In this document: one piece after another, positions 38,763-46,658 of the stretch | How the letters are laid out: every line of letters starts with the position of its first letter | Position numbering within the stretch: position 1 is the first letter of the stretch | Assembly: GCA_937863225.1 (NCBI GenBank) | Contig: CALMEI010000039.1 | Location: 1-64,000, forward strand | Length of the DNA stretch: 64,000 nt | Direction of reading: 5' to 3' | Source: an uncultured Polaromonas sp. | Lineage (GTDB): Bacteria > Pseudomonadota > Gammaproteobacteria > Burkholderiales > Burkholderiaceae_C | Translations under genes and position numbers: made by a program | Notes under the pieces: generated by a model | The model's database searches: none | Told to the model about the DNA's origin: nothing | Seen by the model: the letters and a program-made list of their open reading frames with translations, nothing else

Positions 38763-39428
38763 ATGAAACTCTACAACTATTTTCGATCTTCTGCCTCATT
38801 TCGGGTGCGCATTGCGCTTAATTTGAAAGGCTTGTCTTTTGAATACATCCCTGTACATTTGGCCAAAGGGGAGCATAAAAAATCTGAATTCACCCGCATT
38901 GCCGACGAGGGCTTGGTTCCCATGCTGCAAACCGGTGGTGAATCGCTGTCGCAATCGATGGCCATCATGGAATATTTGGATGAGACGCATCCCACGCCTG
39001 CCATCATGCCTGCGGATGCGCTGGGGCGTGCCAAAGTGCGGGCACTGTCGCAAACCATCGCGTGCGAAATTCACCCATTGAATAATTTGCGTATATTGAA
39101 ATACTTGGTGAACGATCTCAAAGTGAGTGAAGAGGACAAAAACACGTGGTACGCACAATGGACGCGCACGGGTTTGGAAGCATTTGAGAAGCAATTGACA
39201 ACGCTAGCCAAAGCGCGTGCTGCCAACAATTTACCCAAGTCCGTCTACTGCTATGGCGTCACACCCACCATGGCCGACTGCTGCTTGGTGCCGCAAATTT
39301 TTAATGCCAAGCGTTTTAAAGTGAATTTGGATGGCTTGCCATTGACCATGGCAGCCCATGAAGCTTGCATGAAGCTGGATGCGTTCATCCAAGCCCAACC
39401 TTCAAATTGCCCCGATTTTGAACCCTGA
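38763..39428 (+). CDS. maiA: Zeta-class GST isomerase (maleylpyruvate / maleylacetoacetate isomerase)
   Basis: A glutathione-dependent cis-trans isomerase. I start at ATG 38763 (MKLYNYFRSSASFRVRIALNLK), where the zeta-class SSCSxRVRIAL motif appears as SSASFRVRIAL; the second residue of the motif varies in maleylpyruvate isomerases. GLVPML, GESLSQSMAIMEYLDETHP and the C-terminal TMADCCLVPQIFNAKRF are typical. With gentisate dioxygenase and fumarylpyruvate hydrolase nearby, the likely substrate is maleylpyruvate, which would complete the gentisate route. Maleylacetoacetate of tyrosine degradation is the alternative. The 221-residue frame overlaps pgeF by 50 bp. Confidence 0.87.
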   Translation: MKLYNYFRSSASFRVRIALNLKGLSFEYIPVHLAKGEHKKSEFTRIADEGLVPMLQTGGESLSQSMAIMEYLDETHPTPAIMPADALGRAKVRALSQTIACEIHPLNNLRILKYLVNDLKVSEEDKNTWYAQWTRTGLEAFEKQLTTLAKARAANNLPKSVYCYGVTPTMADCCLVPQIFNAKRFKVNLDGLPLTMAAHEACMKLDAFIQAQPSNCPDFEP

Positions 39429-40293
39429 TTGGCTCACACCCCGCTGGCCAGCACCCGCCCATGTCAAAGCCGTGTTCACAACACGGCATGGTGGTGCCAG
39501 CGTTGTGCCTTTGCTGAGGCCCTATGACAAATATGACAGAGATGGCAGATATGACAGCTTTAATTTGGGTGATCATGTGGGCGACCAAGCAGAGCAGGTG
39601 GCGCGCAATCGCCAACAGTTGGCACAGACCCTTGGTGCAAAACCTGTTTATTTGAAGCAAGTGCATGGCACCGATGTGGTGAACTTGGATGCCCACACGC
39701 CCGATGGCACGGTGGCCGATGCCTGCATCACCCAGGGCAGTAACGTGGCTTGCACCATCATGGTGGCAGACTGCTTGCCTGTGCTGTTCACCAATTTGGA
39801 CGGCACGTTTGTCGCCGCTGCGCACGCCGGTTGGCGTGGCTTGGCGGCGGGGGTGTTGCAGCGAACCATTGAGCGCATTTATATGAAAAATCAGGCTGTA
39901 TCCGGCGTAAATAATGCCTATAGTGCTATGAATATAATAGCATGGTTGGGCCCCTGCATTGGCAAAAATGCGTTTGAAGTGGGTGACGATGTTAAAACGG
40001 CATTCACCCGCCAAACGCCTTCGGCTGAAGCCTATTTTGTAGCGTTGCACGATGGCAAATGGTTGGCAGACTTGGCGGGTTTGGCGCGCATGCAGTTGCA
40101 ACAATGGGGCATTCCATTGGCCAATCTATACGGTCACGATGGTTCTGATGCGTGGTGCACGGTGACGCAATCCCAGCGTTTTTATTCGCACCGACGCGAT
40201 GCGGCAACATTGGGTGGCAGCGGACGCATGGCGGCTTGTGTTTGGCTGGATGGACATGAAAGCCCTGATCAAAATGCGAAAATAGCCAGATGA
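39379..40293 (+). CDS. pgeF: Peptidoglycan editing factor PgeF (laccase-domain protein)
   Basis: A YfiH-family amidase reported to remove wrongly incorporated amino acids from UDP-MurNAc peptides; older names are polyphenol oxidase or adenosine deaminase-like. Zinc ligands are seen in LKQVHGTDVV, MVADCLPVLF and HAGWRGLAAG. Residues about 172-188 (QAVSGVNNAYSAMNIIA) are encoded by a palindromic repeat just before the conserved WLGPCIGKNAFEVG. A second oddity is a low-complexity YDKYDRDGRYDS near residues 49-60. The start at 39379 lies inside maiA; a TTG near 39417 is possible. The stop overlaps the murB start, fitting a wall-synthesis pairing. Confidence 0.9.
   Translation: MRSSKPNLQIAPILNPDWLTPRWPAPAHVKAVFTTRHGGASVVPLLRPYDKYDRDGRYDSFNLGDHVGDQAEQVARNRQQLAQTLGAKPVYLKQVHGTDVVNLDAHTPDGTVADACITQGSNVACTIMVADCLPVLFTNLDGTFVAAAHAGWRGLAAGVLQRTIERIYMKNQAVSGVNNAYSAMNIIAWLGPCIGKNAFEVGDDVKTAFTRQTPSAEAYFVALHDGKWLADLAGLARMQLQQWGIPLANLYGHDGSDAWCTVTQSQRFYSHRRDAATLGGSGRMAACVWLDGHESPDQNAKIAR
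39892..39942 (-). repeat. Palindromic repeat element, in-frame copy in pgeF
   Basis: CAGGCTGTATCCGGCGTA, AATAATGCCTATAG and TGCTAT...ATAGCA. It is translated as QAVSGVNNAYSAMNIIA. It is one of the least decayed coding copies, which suggests a recent insertion. Confidence 0.92.
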
Positions 40294-41339
40294 TTCTTGA
40301 ATCCAATGTTCAACTGAAGGCTTACAACACCTTTCACATCGACGCTTCAGCGCACCAGCTGATACGCATTGCCAACGACGACGATGTGCAGCAGTTGCTG
40401 CACGCACCAGAATTGCGCCAACAAAAGAAATTCATTTTAGGTGGCGGCAGCAATATCGTGATTCAAGGCGACATTGAGGCGCTGGTGCTGAAGATGGAAA
40501 TCAAAGGCATTGCGCTCATCAAGGAGACCGATAAACATTGGATCATTGAATCGGGTGCAGGGGAATTGTGGCATGACCTGGTGACCTGGACGGTGCAACA
40601 TGGCCATGCTGGTTTGGAAAACATGGCACTCATTCCTGGTACCGTGGGTGCGGCACCCGTGCAAAACATAGGCGCTTATGGTTTGGAATTGCAAGACCGC
40701 TTTTGGGAATTGGATGCGGTCAATTTAAGCACCGGGGATTCCTGCACCATGAACGCAGCGCAATGCGAATTTGCCTACCGGGATTCGATCTTCAAAAAAA
40801 ATGCGGGCAAAGAATCAAAGCAATGGCTGATCACCAAAGTCCGCTTCGCTTTACCCAAAGCGTGGCGACCAATGCTGGGTTACGCCGATATTGAAAAAAA
40901 ATTACACGCCCATTGCCATCAATATGGCTTAGAGGCAGCTAAATACACACCCACAGCGCTACAGATTTATGAGTGGGTATGCGACATCCGAAGGCATAAA
41001 TTGCCCGACCCAACGGTCATTGGCAATGCTGGCAGTTTTTTTAAAAATCCGGTTGTATCAGCCGCGCAATGTCACGCCATTTTGCAACGTGAACCCCACG
41101 CAGTGCATTACAAACTGGACGACGGCAAGTTCAAATTGGCAGCCGGTTGGCTAGTCGAAGCGTGTGGCTGGAAGGGCAAAAACAGGGGGCAAGCGGCTGT
41201 GTACGACAAACAAGCTTTGGTGCTGGTGAATTTGGGTGGTGCCAGCGGTGAAGAGATCATGAGCTTGTCCAAAGCCATTCAAACCAGCGTGTTGGAGCGC
41301 TTTGGCGTGTGTTTAGAACCTGAACCTGTGCTGGTATAG
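40290..41339 (+). CDS. murB: UDP-N-acetylenolpyruvoylglucosamine reductase
   Basis: An FAD enzyme that reduces UDP-GlcNAc-enolpyruvate to UDP-MurNAc in peptidoglycan synthesis. The 349 residues fit the type I (E. coli-like) enzyme. FAD-domain motifs are ILGGGSNIVI and LIPGTVGAAPVQNIGAYG; the catalytic serine is in NAGSFFKNPVVS and the C-terminal glutamate in CLEPEPVLV. The type I loop EFAYRDSIFK is present. The ATG overlaps the pgeF stop (ATGA), so the two wall-related genes are probably co-translated. Confidence 0.96.
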   Translation: MILESNVQLKAYNTFHIDASAHQLIRIANDDDVQQLLHAPELRQQKKFILGGGSNIVIQGDIEALVLKMEIKGIALIKETDKHWIIESGAGELWHDLVTWTVQHGHAGLENMALIPGTVGAAPVQNIGAYGLELQDRFWELDAVNLSTGDSCTMNAAQCEFAYRDSIFKKNAGKESKQWLITKVRFALPKAWRPMLGYADIEKKLHAHCHQYGLEAAKYTPTALQIYEWVCDIRRHKLPDPTVIGNAGSFFKNPVVSAAQCHAILQREPHAVHYKLDDGKFKLAAGWLVEACGWKGKNRGQAAVYDKQALVLVNLGGASGEEIMSLSKAIQTSVLERFGVCLEPEPVLV

Positions 41340-41380
41340 TCATTGATAAATAGATTGATTCATAGATTGTTTAACAACGC

Positions 41381-42919
41381 ATGCCAAACCTTCAACAAGA
41401 AATTTTGATCAACTGGTCGCCCCAAGAGACACGTGTGGCCGTGGTGGAGAACAGTGCGGTGCAAGAGTTGCACATTGAGCGCAGCTTGGAAATGGGTTTG
41501 GTGGGGAATGTGTATTTGGGCAAGGTGTCGCGCGTGCTGCCGGGCATGCAATCGGCTTTTATCGACATTGGTTTAGAGCGAGCCGCGTTTTTACATGTGG
41601 CGGATTTGCTCAGCAGCATCAACGCACGGCATGCTGAACCAGACGGCACCATTAAAAATGGCGACGCACCGATTGCATTGGCACCCATTGAAAAGCAAGT
41701 GTTTGAAGGGCAAACCTTGTTGGTGCAGGTCATCAAAGACCCGATCGGCACCAAAGGTGCTCGCTTGACCACACAAATCAGTTTGTCGGGTCGTTTGCTG
41801 GTGTTTTTGCCGCAAGACAATCACATTGGTGTGTCGCAAAAAATTCCGTTTGAACAACGCAAACAATTGCGAGAACGTTTGCAAGATTTGGCCAATGCAG
41901 CAGCACAACTGGATAACCCCGGTCACATCGCAAAGGGTTTGGTGGGTGGCTATATATTGCGCACCAATGCCGAAGAAGCCAGCGACGCAGAGTTGTCTGA
42001 AGACATTCGCTACTTGCGCAAAACTTGGGCGCGCATTCAAGATGCCAGCAAGCGTCTACCGGTCAAATCATTGCTACACCAAGACCTGAGTTTGTTGCAA
42101 CGGGTGATGCGTGACATGGTCAGCGACAACACACAGTCCATCAAAATTGATTCCAAATTGCAGTTCGACAAACTGTTGGCATTTTCAAACGAATACATGC
42201 CTGCAGCTGCGCAAAAGCTGCAACACTACAAGGGCGAGCGCCCAATTTTTGACTTGTTCAACATCGATGACGAAATCATCAAAGCACTTGGTTCAAGAGT
42301 GGAATTGAAGTCGGGTGGCTATCTGATAGTGGATCAAACCGAAGCCATGACCACCATCGATGTCAACACCGGTGCGTATGTGGGCGCACGCAATTTTGAT
42401 GAAACCATTTACAAAACAAATCTAGAAGCAGCGGGTGCGATTGCGCGGCAATTGCGTTTGCGCAATTTAGGGGGCATTGTCATTTTGGATTTCATCGACA
42501 TGACACGTCCTGAACACCGCGCCGCTGTATTGGACGAGTTTAGAAAGCACCTCAGCCGTGACCGTGTGAAAACCAGTTGCAGTGACTTTTCAGCCTTGGG
42601 CTTGGTTGAAATGACCCGCAAGCGCACACGCGAATCGCTGGCGCGCTTGCTGTGCGAGCCGTGTGTCGTGTGTGCCGGCAAAGGCATTGTCAAAACGCCG
42701 CGCAGTGTGGTTTACGATATTTTCAGAGAGATTTTGCGCGAGGCCAGACAATTCAGTCCACGTGAATTTCGCATCATCGCTGCGCCCAAAGTGATTGATT
42801 TGTTTTTAGACGAAGAAAGCCAACACTTGGCGGAATTGAGTGACTTCATCGGCAAGCCAATTTCATTGCAAAGCGAAAGCTCGGCCGGGCAAGAGCAATA
42901 CGATGTGGTCTTGATGTAA
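41381..42919 (+). CDS. rng: Ribonuclease G
   Basis: An endoribonuclease that matures the 5' end of 16S rRNA and takes part in mRNA decay. The 512 residues have the N-terminus NLQQEILINWSPQETRVAVVENSAVQEL followed by the S1 domain (VGNVYLGKVSRVLPGMQSAFIDIG). The catalytic aspartates lie in DQTEAMTTIDVNTG and GIVILDFIDM, and the zinc-link cysteines in CEPCVVCAGKG. It lacks the long C-terminal scaffold of RNase E. It is 41 bp after murB and is followed by a pseudouridine synthase gene, giving a small rRNA-maturation pair. Confidence 0.95.
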   Translation: MPNLQQEILINWSPQETRVAVVENSAVQELHIERSLEMGLVGNVYLGKVSRVLPGMQSAFIDIGLERAAFLHVADLLSSINARHAEPDGTIKNGDAPIALAPIEKQVFEGQTLLVQVIKDPIGTKGARLTTQISLSGRLLVFLPQDNHIGVSQKIPFEQRKQLRERLQDLANAAAQLDNPGHIAKGLVGGYILRTNAEEASDAELSEDIRYLRKTWARIQDASKRLPVKSLLHQDLSLLQRVMRDMVSDNTQSIKIDSKLQFDKLLAFSNEYMPAAAQKLQHYKGERPIFDLFNIDDEIIKALGSRVELKSGGYLIVDQTEAMTTIDVNTGAYVGARNFDETIYKTNLEAAGAIARQLRLRNLGGIVILDFIDMTRPEHRAAVLDEFRKHLSRDRVKTSCSDFSALGLVEMTRKRTRESLARLLCEPCVVCAGKGIVKTPRSVVYDIFREILREARQFSPREFRIIAAPKVIDLFLDEESQHLAELSDFIGKPISLQSESSAGQEQYDVVLM

Positions 42920-42938
42920 AGCCGCAGCAAACCAAACC

Positions 42939-43679
42939 ATGCAACTGCAAGACATTCTGTACACCCAAGGCTTTGGCACGCGACGTGTGTGTGCGGGCTT
43001 GATTCAGCAAGGCTTGGTCAAGGTGTACCGAGCTGCTGAAGCAGAAGTTGTCACAGATGTGACGACCGAGGTTGAAACCAACGGTCTGCGTTTTCAAGTG
43101 CAAGGTGTAGCTTGGGAATACCATGCGTTGGCGTACATCGTGTTCAATAAACCAGCTGGCACTGAATGTTCACAAAAGCCGTCGGTGCATCCCAGCATTT
43201 ACACCTTGCTGCCTTCGCCCTTGCGTTTGCGGCCACAAAAAAGTGCCATTCAAGGGGTGCAAGCGGTGGGCAGGCTGGACCAAGACACCACGGGTTTGCT
43301 GTTGTTGAGCGACGATGGGCAATTCATACACCGCATGAGCTCACCTAAAAAGCACATTGCCAAGGTCTATGAAGTCACCTGCAAACACCCATTGGATGAA
43401 CAGCAAGTGCAAAAACTACTGACGGGTGTGGTGCTGGATGATGACCCCAAACCCGTCAAAGCCGCTGCTGCGGTGCGTGTTGCAGACCACCATTTGCAAT
43501 TGACTTTAACCGAGGGCAAGTACCACCAAGTCAAACGCATGTTGGCGGCGGTGGGCAATCGGGTAGAGGGTTTGCACCGCTCCAAAATTGGCAATTTTGC
43601 ATTGCCTGCAGATTTATTACCGGGTCAATGGCGCTGGCTCTCAACATTGGAACTAGAGCAAGTGCAACTTAAGGCTTAA
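42939..43679 (+). CDS. RsuA-family 16S rRNA pseudouridine synthase
   Basis: An RNA-modifying enzyme of 246 residues, most like RsuA, which makes pseudouridine 516 in 16S rRNA. An S4-like N-terminal region (residues 1-60) precedes FNKPAGTECSQ and the catalytic motif VGRLDQDTTGLLLLSDDG with its aspartate near residue 112. GKYHQVKRMLAAVGNRVEGLHRSKIG is the family C-terminal signature. The S4 domain is more divergent than usual, so RluE/RluF-like specificity cannot be excluded. It lies 19 bp after rng. Confidence 0.87.
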   Translation: MQLQDILYTQGFGTRRVCAGLIQQGLVKVYRAAEAEVVTDVTTEVETNGLRFQVQGVAWEYHALAYIVFNKPAGTECSQKPSVHPSIYTLLPSPLRLRPQKSAIQGVQAVGRLDQDTTGLLLLSDDGQFIHRMSSPKKHIAKVYEVTCKHPLDEQQVQKLLTGVVLDDDPKPVKAAAAVRVADHHLQLTLTEGKYHQVKRMLAAVGNRVEGLHRSKIGNFALPADLLPGQWRWLSTLELEQVQLKA

Positions 43680-43725
43680 TCGCAGGTAGTTACAATCTAG
43701 GGTTACTACTAAGATTGGCTATTTT

Positions 43726-44784
43726 GTGAATTGTTTGACTCGATATTTCCCCACTGTGAAAGTTTTCTCTTCTTTCTATTCTTTCTCTGCTTGGCTGATC
43801 GGCTTCAGCATGGTGTTAAGCAATGTGATGCCACTGGCTGCCCATGCCCAAGAGGCGAATAAAGCGCTTGCGCCATTGGCATCGCCCATTTTTGTGTTGA
43901 ATTCATTGGATGCCACCATCAGCATGATAGATCCCAAAACATGGACAGAAACCAAGCGCATTCCCACTGGTAAAGAGCCACACCATTTGTACCTCACGCC
44001 CGACAACAAATCGTTCATCGTTGCCAACGCGTTTGGTGATTCGTTGACCTTCATTGACCCTAAAACCGGTGACATCCAACGCACGGTGCGCAATATATTA
44101 GACCCCTACCATTTGCGGTTTTCGCCCGACATGAAATGGTTTGTGACGGCAGCCAATCGCTTGAACCATGTGGACATTTACCGTTGGGATGGTCAAGATT
44201 TGACCTTGGCCAAACGGATTCCCACCAGCAAAACCCCCAGCCATCTGTGGATAGACAGCAAAAGCACGGTGGTTTACGCTTCGATGCAAGACAGCAATGA
44301 ATTGATCGCCATCGATTTAGCGACACAAACCATCAAATGGCGCACATCGACAGGGGCCACGCCAGCAGATGTGTTTTTGTTGGCGGACGACAAAACATTG
44401 CTGGTGGGTTTAACCGGTGCTGACAGTGTGCAAGTGTTTGATGTCTCAGGAGTCGCACCCAAAGTGATCAAGCATATCAAGACCGGCAACGGTGCCCACG
44501 CTTTTCGTGCCTTTGGCGATAAACGCCATGTGTTGGCCAGCAACCGTGTGGCCAACACCATCAGCAAAATCGACACGCAAACTTTGGAAGTGGTTGGCAG
44601 TTTTCCAGGGCCAGGTGGACCCGATGACATGGAAGTATCGGCCGATGGCAAACTGTTGCTGGTGGCATCACGATGGATCAAAAAGCTGACGGTGGTCGAT
44701 ATAGCCACGCAAAAAATCATCAAACAAATCCCAGTCGGTCGTTCACCGCACGGCGTGTGGACTTTGGACCATGCGCCACGTTAA
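43726..44784 (+). CDS. Exported YVTN/YncE-like beta-propeller protein
   Basis: A probable periplasmic seven-bladed propeller of 352 residues. An N-terminal hydrophobic stretch ends with PLAAHAQE, a signal-peptidase-like site near residue 43; the GTG start at 43726 and an ATG near 43810 are both possible. Repeats such as LDATISMIDPKTWTETKRIPTGKEPHHL, GDSLTFIDPKTGDIQRTV and TISKIDTQTLEVVGSFPGPGGPDDM mark successive blades. No catalytic residues are recognisable. Its 3' end overlaps the polysaccharide deacetylase start by 14 bp, suggesting a shared operon and perhaps a shared envelope role. Confidence 0.8.
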   Translation: MNCLTRYFPTVKVFSSFYSFSAWLIGFSMVLSNVMPLAAHAQEANKALAPLASPIFVLNSLDATISMIDPKTWTETKRIPTGKEPHHLYLTPDNKSFIVANAFGDSLTFIDPKTGDIQRTVRNILDPYHLRFSPDMKWFVTAANRLNHVDIYRWDGQDLTLAKRIPTSKTPSHLWIDSKSTVVYASMQDSNELIAIDLATQTIKWRTSTGATPADVFLLADDKTLLVGLTGADSVQVFDVSGVAPKVIKHIKTGNGAHAFRAFGDKRHVLASNRVANTISKIDTQTLEVVGSFPGPGGPDDMEVSADGKLLLVASRWIKKLTVVDIATQKIIKQIPVGRSPHGVWTLDHAPR

Positions 44785-45646
44785 AGTCATTTGTAAACCG
44801 CTATTTGCTATATTCTTTATAGCACTTCAGGCAATATATACGCCGGCTACAGCTCAAAAAAGCACTATAAAATCGCCCCAAACAGATGCGCAAGCAGGGA
44901 CTTGCACCAAACCACTGTACTTGACATTTGATACCGGGCACATGGACGTAGCACCTCTCATCGCTGAGGTTTTGAACAAGCACCAAGTTAAAGTCACTTT
45001 TTTTGCAGCCAACGAAAAAACCAAATTGGGCGACGGCAGCTTAAGCCAATATTGGGCACCGTGGTGGAAAGCCAGAGCCGCAGAAGGTCATGAGTTTGCA
45101 TCGCACACTTTTGATCATGTGTACTGGCGCGGTGATGTGCCACGCACTGCCAGCGATGACACGCCGCAATTTCGCATCAAGCCCAGCGCAGGCGCGTTGG
45201 CGGGGCGCGAGTTCACTTATGATGCCAAAAAATACTGCGCGCAAATTGATATGGCGTCTGAACGTCTGCAAGAAATAACGGGCAAAAAACCGCTGCCTTT
45301 GTTTCGTGCACCGGGCGGCAAAACCTCAGCTGCACTGTTGGCAATCGCAAAATCATGTGGCTATAACCATGTGGCTTGGTCGCCAGCTGGATTTTTAGGC
45401 GATGAACTCTCAAGCCAAGCGTACCCCAATCAAATGCTGTTGAACCAAGCCCTGAAAAATATCAAATCGGGAGACATCTTGCTGGCCCATCTCGGGATTT
45501 GGTCGCGCCAAGACCCTTGGGCACCGGCGGTGTTAGAGCCATTGGTTGTGGGGTTGAAGGAAAGGGGTTTTTGCTTTCAAACCCTGCGAGATCATCCAGC
45601 CTTCAAGGCTTGGATAGAACAATCGAAATTGACTTGGCCACGTTAA
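44771..45646 (+). CDS. Exported polysaccharide deacetylase (NodB homology)
   Basis: A carbohydrate esterase 4-type enzyme expected to de-N-acetylate a surface or wall glycan. Metal and catalytic motifs are visible: LTFDTGHMD (motif 1, with Asp-Thr where Asp-Asp is usual), SHTFDH (motif 2, two His ligands) and FRAPGGK (motif 3). The 291 residues start with a signal peptide of about 28 residues, cleaved after ATA. Residues 12-29 of it (FAIFFIALQAIYTPATAQ) are encoded by a palindromic repeat copy. It lies between a propeller protein and a fatty acid hydroxylase. Confidence 0.88.
   Translation: MRHVKVICKPLFAIFFIALQAIYTPATAQKSTIKSPQTDAQAGTCTKPLYLTFDTGHMDVAPLIAEVLNKHQVKVTFFAANEKTKLGDGSLSQYWAPWWKARAAEGHEFASHTFDHVYWRGDVPRTASDDTPQFRIKPSAGALAGREFTYDAKKYCAQIDMASERLQEITGKKPLPLFRAPGGKTSAALLAIAKSCGYNHVAWSPAGFLGDELSSQAYPNQMLLNQALKNIKSGDILLAHLGIWSRQDPWAPAVLEPLVVGLKERGFCFQTLRDHPAFKAWIEQSKLTWPR
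44806..44856 (+). repeat. Palindromic repeat element forming a signal peptide
   Basis: TGCTAT...ATAGCA, TTCAGGCAATATATACGCC, GGCTACAGCT. It codes for FAIFFIALQAIYTPATAQ, the hydrophobic core and cleavage site of the deacetylase signal peptide. In full copies GCC TAA follows; here the sequence is GCT CAA, so the stop is absent. Confidence 0.9.
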
Positions 45647-45657
45647 TTGACGCGATC

Positions 45658-46653
45658 ATGGATACATTGTTGAACACTTTAGAAGATCTGTTTTCAGCCG
45701 CACAATCTTGGCTGTATGAAGCCGTGTTTCAACCCATTGCTTTTAACTTAGGGCTGGGTGGATTTTTAATGGAAGCCTTCAATGGCACAGCTTGGTTTCT
45801 GGTGGGCTTGCTACAAATCATGGTGATGCTGATTTTTATCAAACCGCTTGAACTGTGGCGACCAGCACAAAGCGTGATAGATAAAGCGGCTGTTCGTGTT
45901 GACGTGCTGTACACGCTCTTACACCGACTGGGGCTTTTCAAACTGTTGATGTTTTTATCGTTAGAGCCGCTCTTTGATGACGTGATTGGCGTGTTGCGGG
46001 TTTGGGGTGTAGGCACCTTTCACCTTGACCAAATTTGGCCGGGTGTGACTGATACGCCAATGGTGAGTTTCATTATTTATTTGGTGGCTTTTGATTTGGT
46101 GAATTATTGGATTCACCGTGGTCAGCACCAGTTCAATTGGTGGTGGAATTTGCATGCGGTGCACCATTCGCAACGACACATGACAATGTGGACCGATAAC
46201 CGCAATCATCTGATTGACAGTGTGTTGGTTGACTTCATTTTGGTGTTTGCATCGTTGGCGATTGGTGTCGCACCCAGCCAGTTCATTTTGATTGTGGCTG
46301 TGACACAGCTGAGCGAGAGTTTTCAGCATGCCAACGTCAAATTGTGGTTTGGTCAAATCGGCGAACGCCTATGGATCAGCCCGCGCTTTCACCGTTTGCA
46401 CCACAGTATTGGCATTGGGCATGAAACAATCATTTGGGAAAAACAATTTCCCGCAGAGCCGTCCACAGTTCTTGGGGGGCACAACTTCGGGGTGTTGCTG
46501 CCTTGGTGGGACATGCTGTTTGGTACAGCCAATTTTGAATTACGTTACGAACCCACGGGTATACGTGATCAAGTGGAATCTGGGCGTGATTATGGCGATG
46601 GCTTTTGGGCGCAACAAATTCAGGGTGTCAAACGACTATTGGGGCGAGCCTGA
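45658..46653 (+). CDS. Fatty acid hydroxylase / sterol desaturase-family membrane protein
   Basis: An integral membrane di-iron oxygenase of unknown substrate. The ATG at 45658 (MDTLLNTLEDLFSAAQ) starts 11 bp after the deacetylase stop; the longer frame from 45499 is a shadow of that gene. The 331 residues hold three to four helices and the histidine boxes HRGQH, HAVHHSQRHM and HRLHHS, the family signature. A conserved WTDNRNH lies after box two. Bacterial members hydroxylate lipids or carotenoids; neither can be assigned here. It converges on hemH with five bases between the stops. Confidence 0.85.
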   Translation: MDTLLNTLEDLFSAAQSWLYEAVFQPIAFNLGLGGFLMEAFNGTAWFLVGLLQIMVMLIFIKPLELWRPAQSVIDKAAVRVDVLYTLLHRLGLFKLLMFLSLEPLFDDVIGVLRVWGVGTFHLDQIWPGVTDTPMVSFIIYLVAFDLVNYWIHRGQHQFNWWWNLHAVHHSQRHMTMWTDNRNHLIDSVLVDFILVFASLAIGVAPSQFILIVAVTQLSESFQHANVKLWFGQIGERLWISPRFHRLHHSIGIGHETIIWEKQFPAEPSTVLGGHNFGVLLPWWDMLFGTANFELRYEPTGIRDQVESGRDYGDGFWAQQIQGVKRLLGRA

Positions 46654-46658
46654 GTCGT

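Noticed and set aside
45499-45657. Upstream extension of the fatty acid hydroxylase frame.
   Set aside because: It is entirely inside the deacetylase gene in another frame, and the first plausible membrane protein start is 45658.
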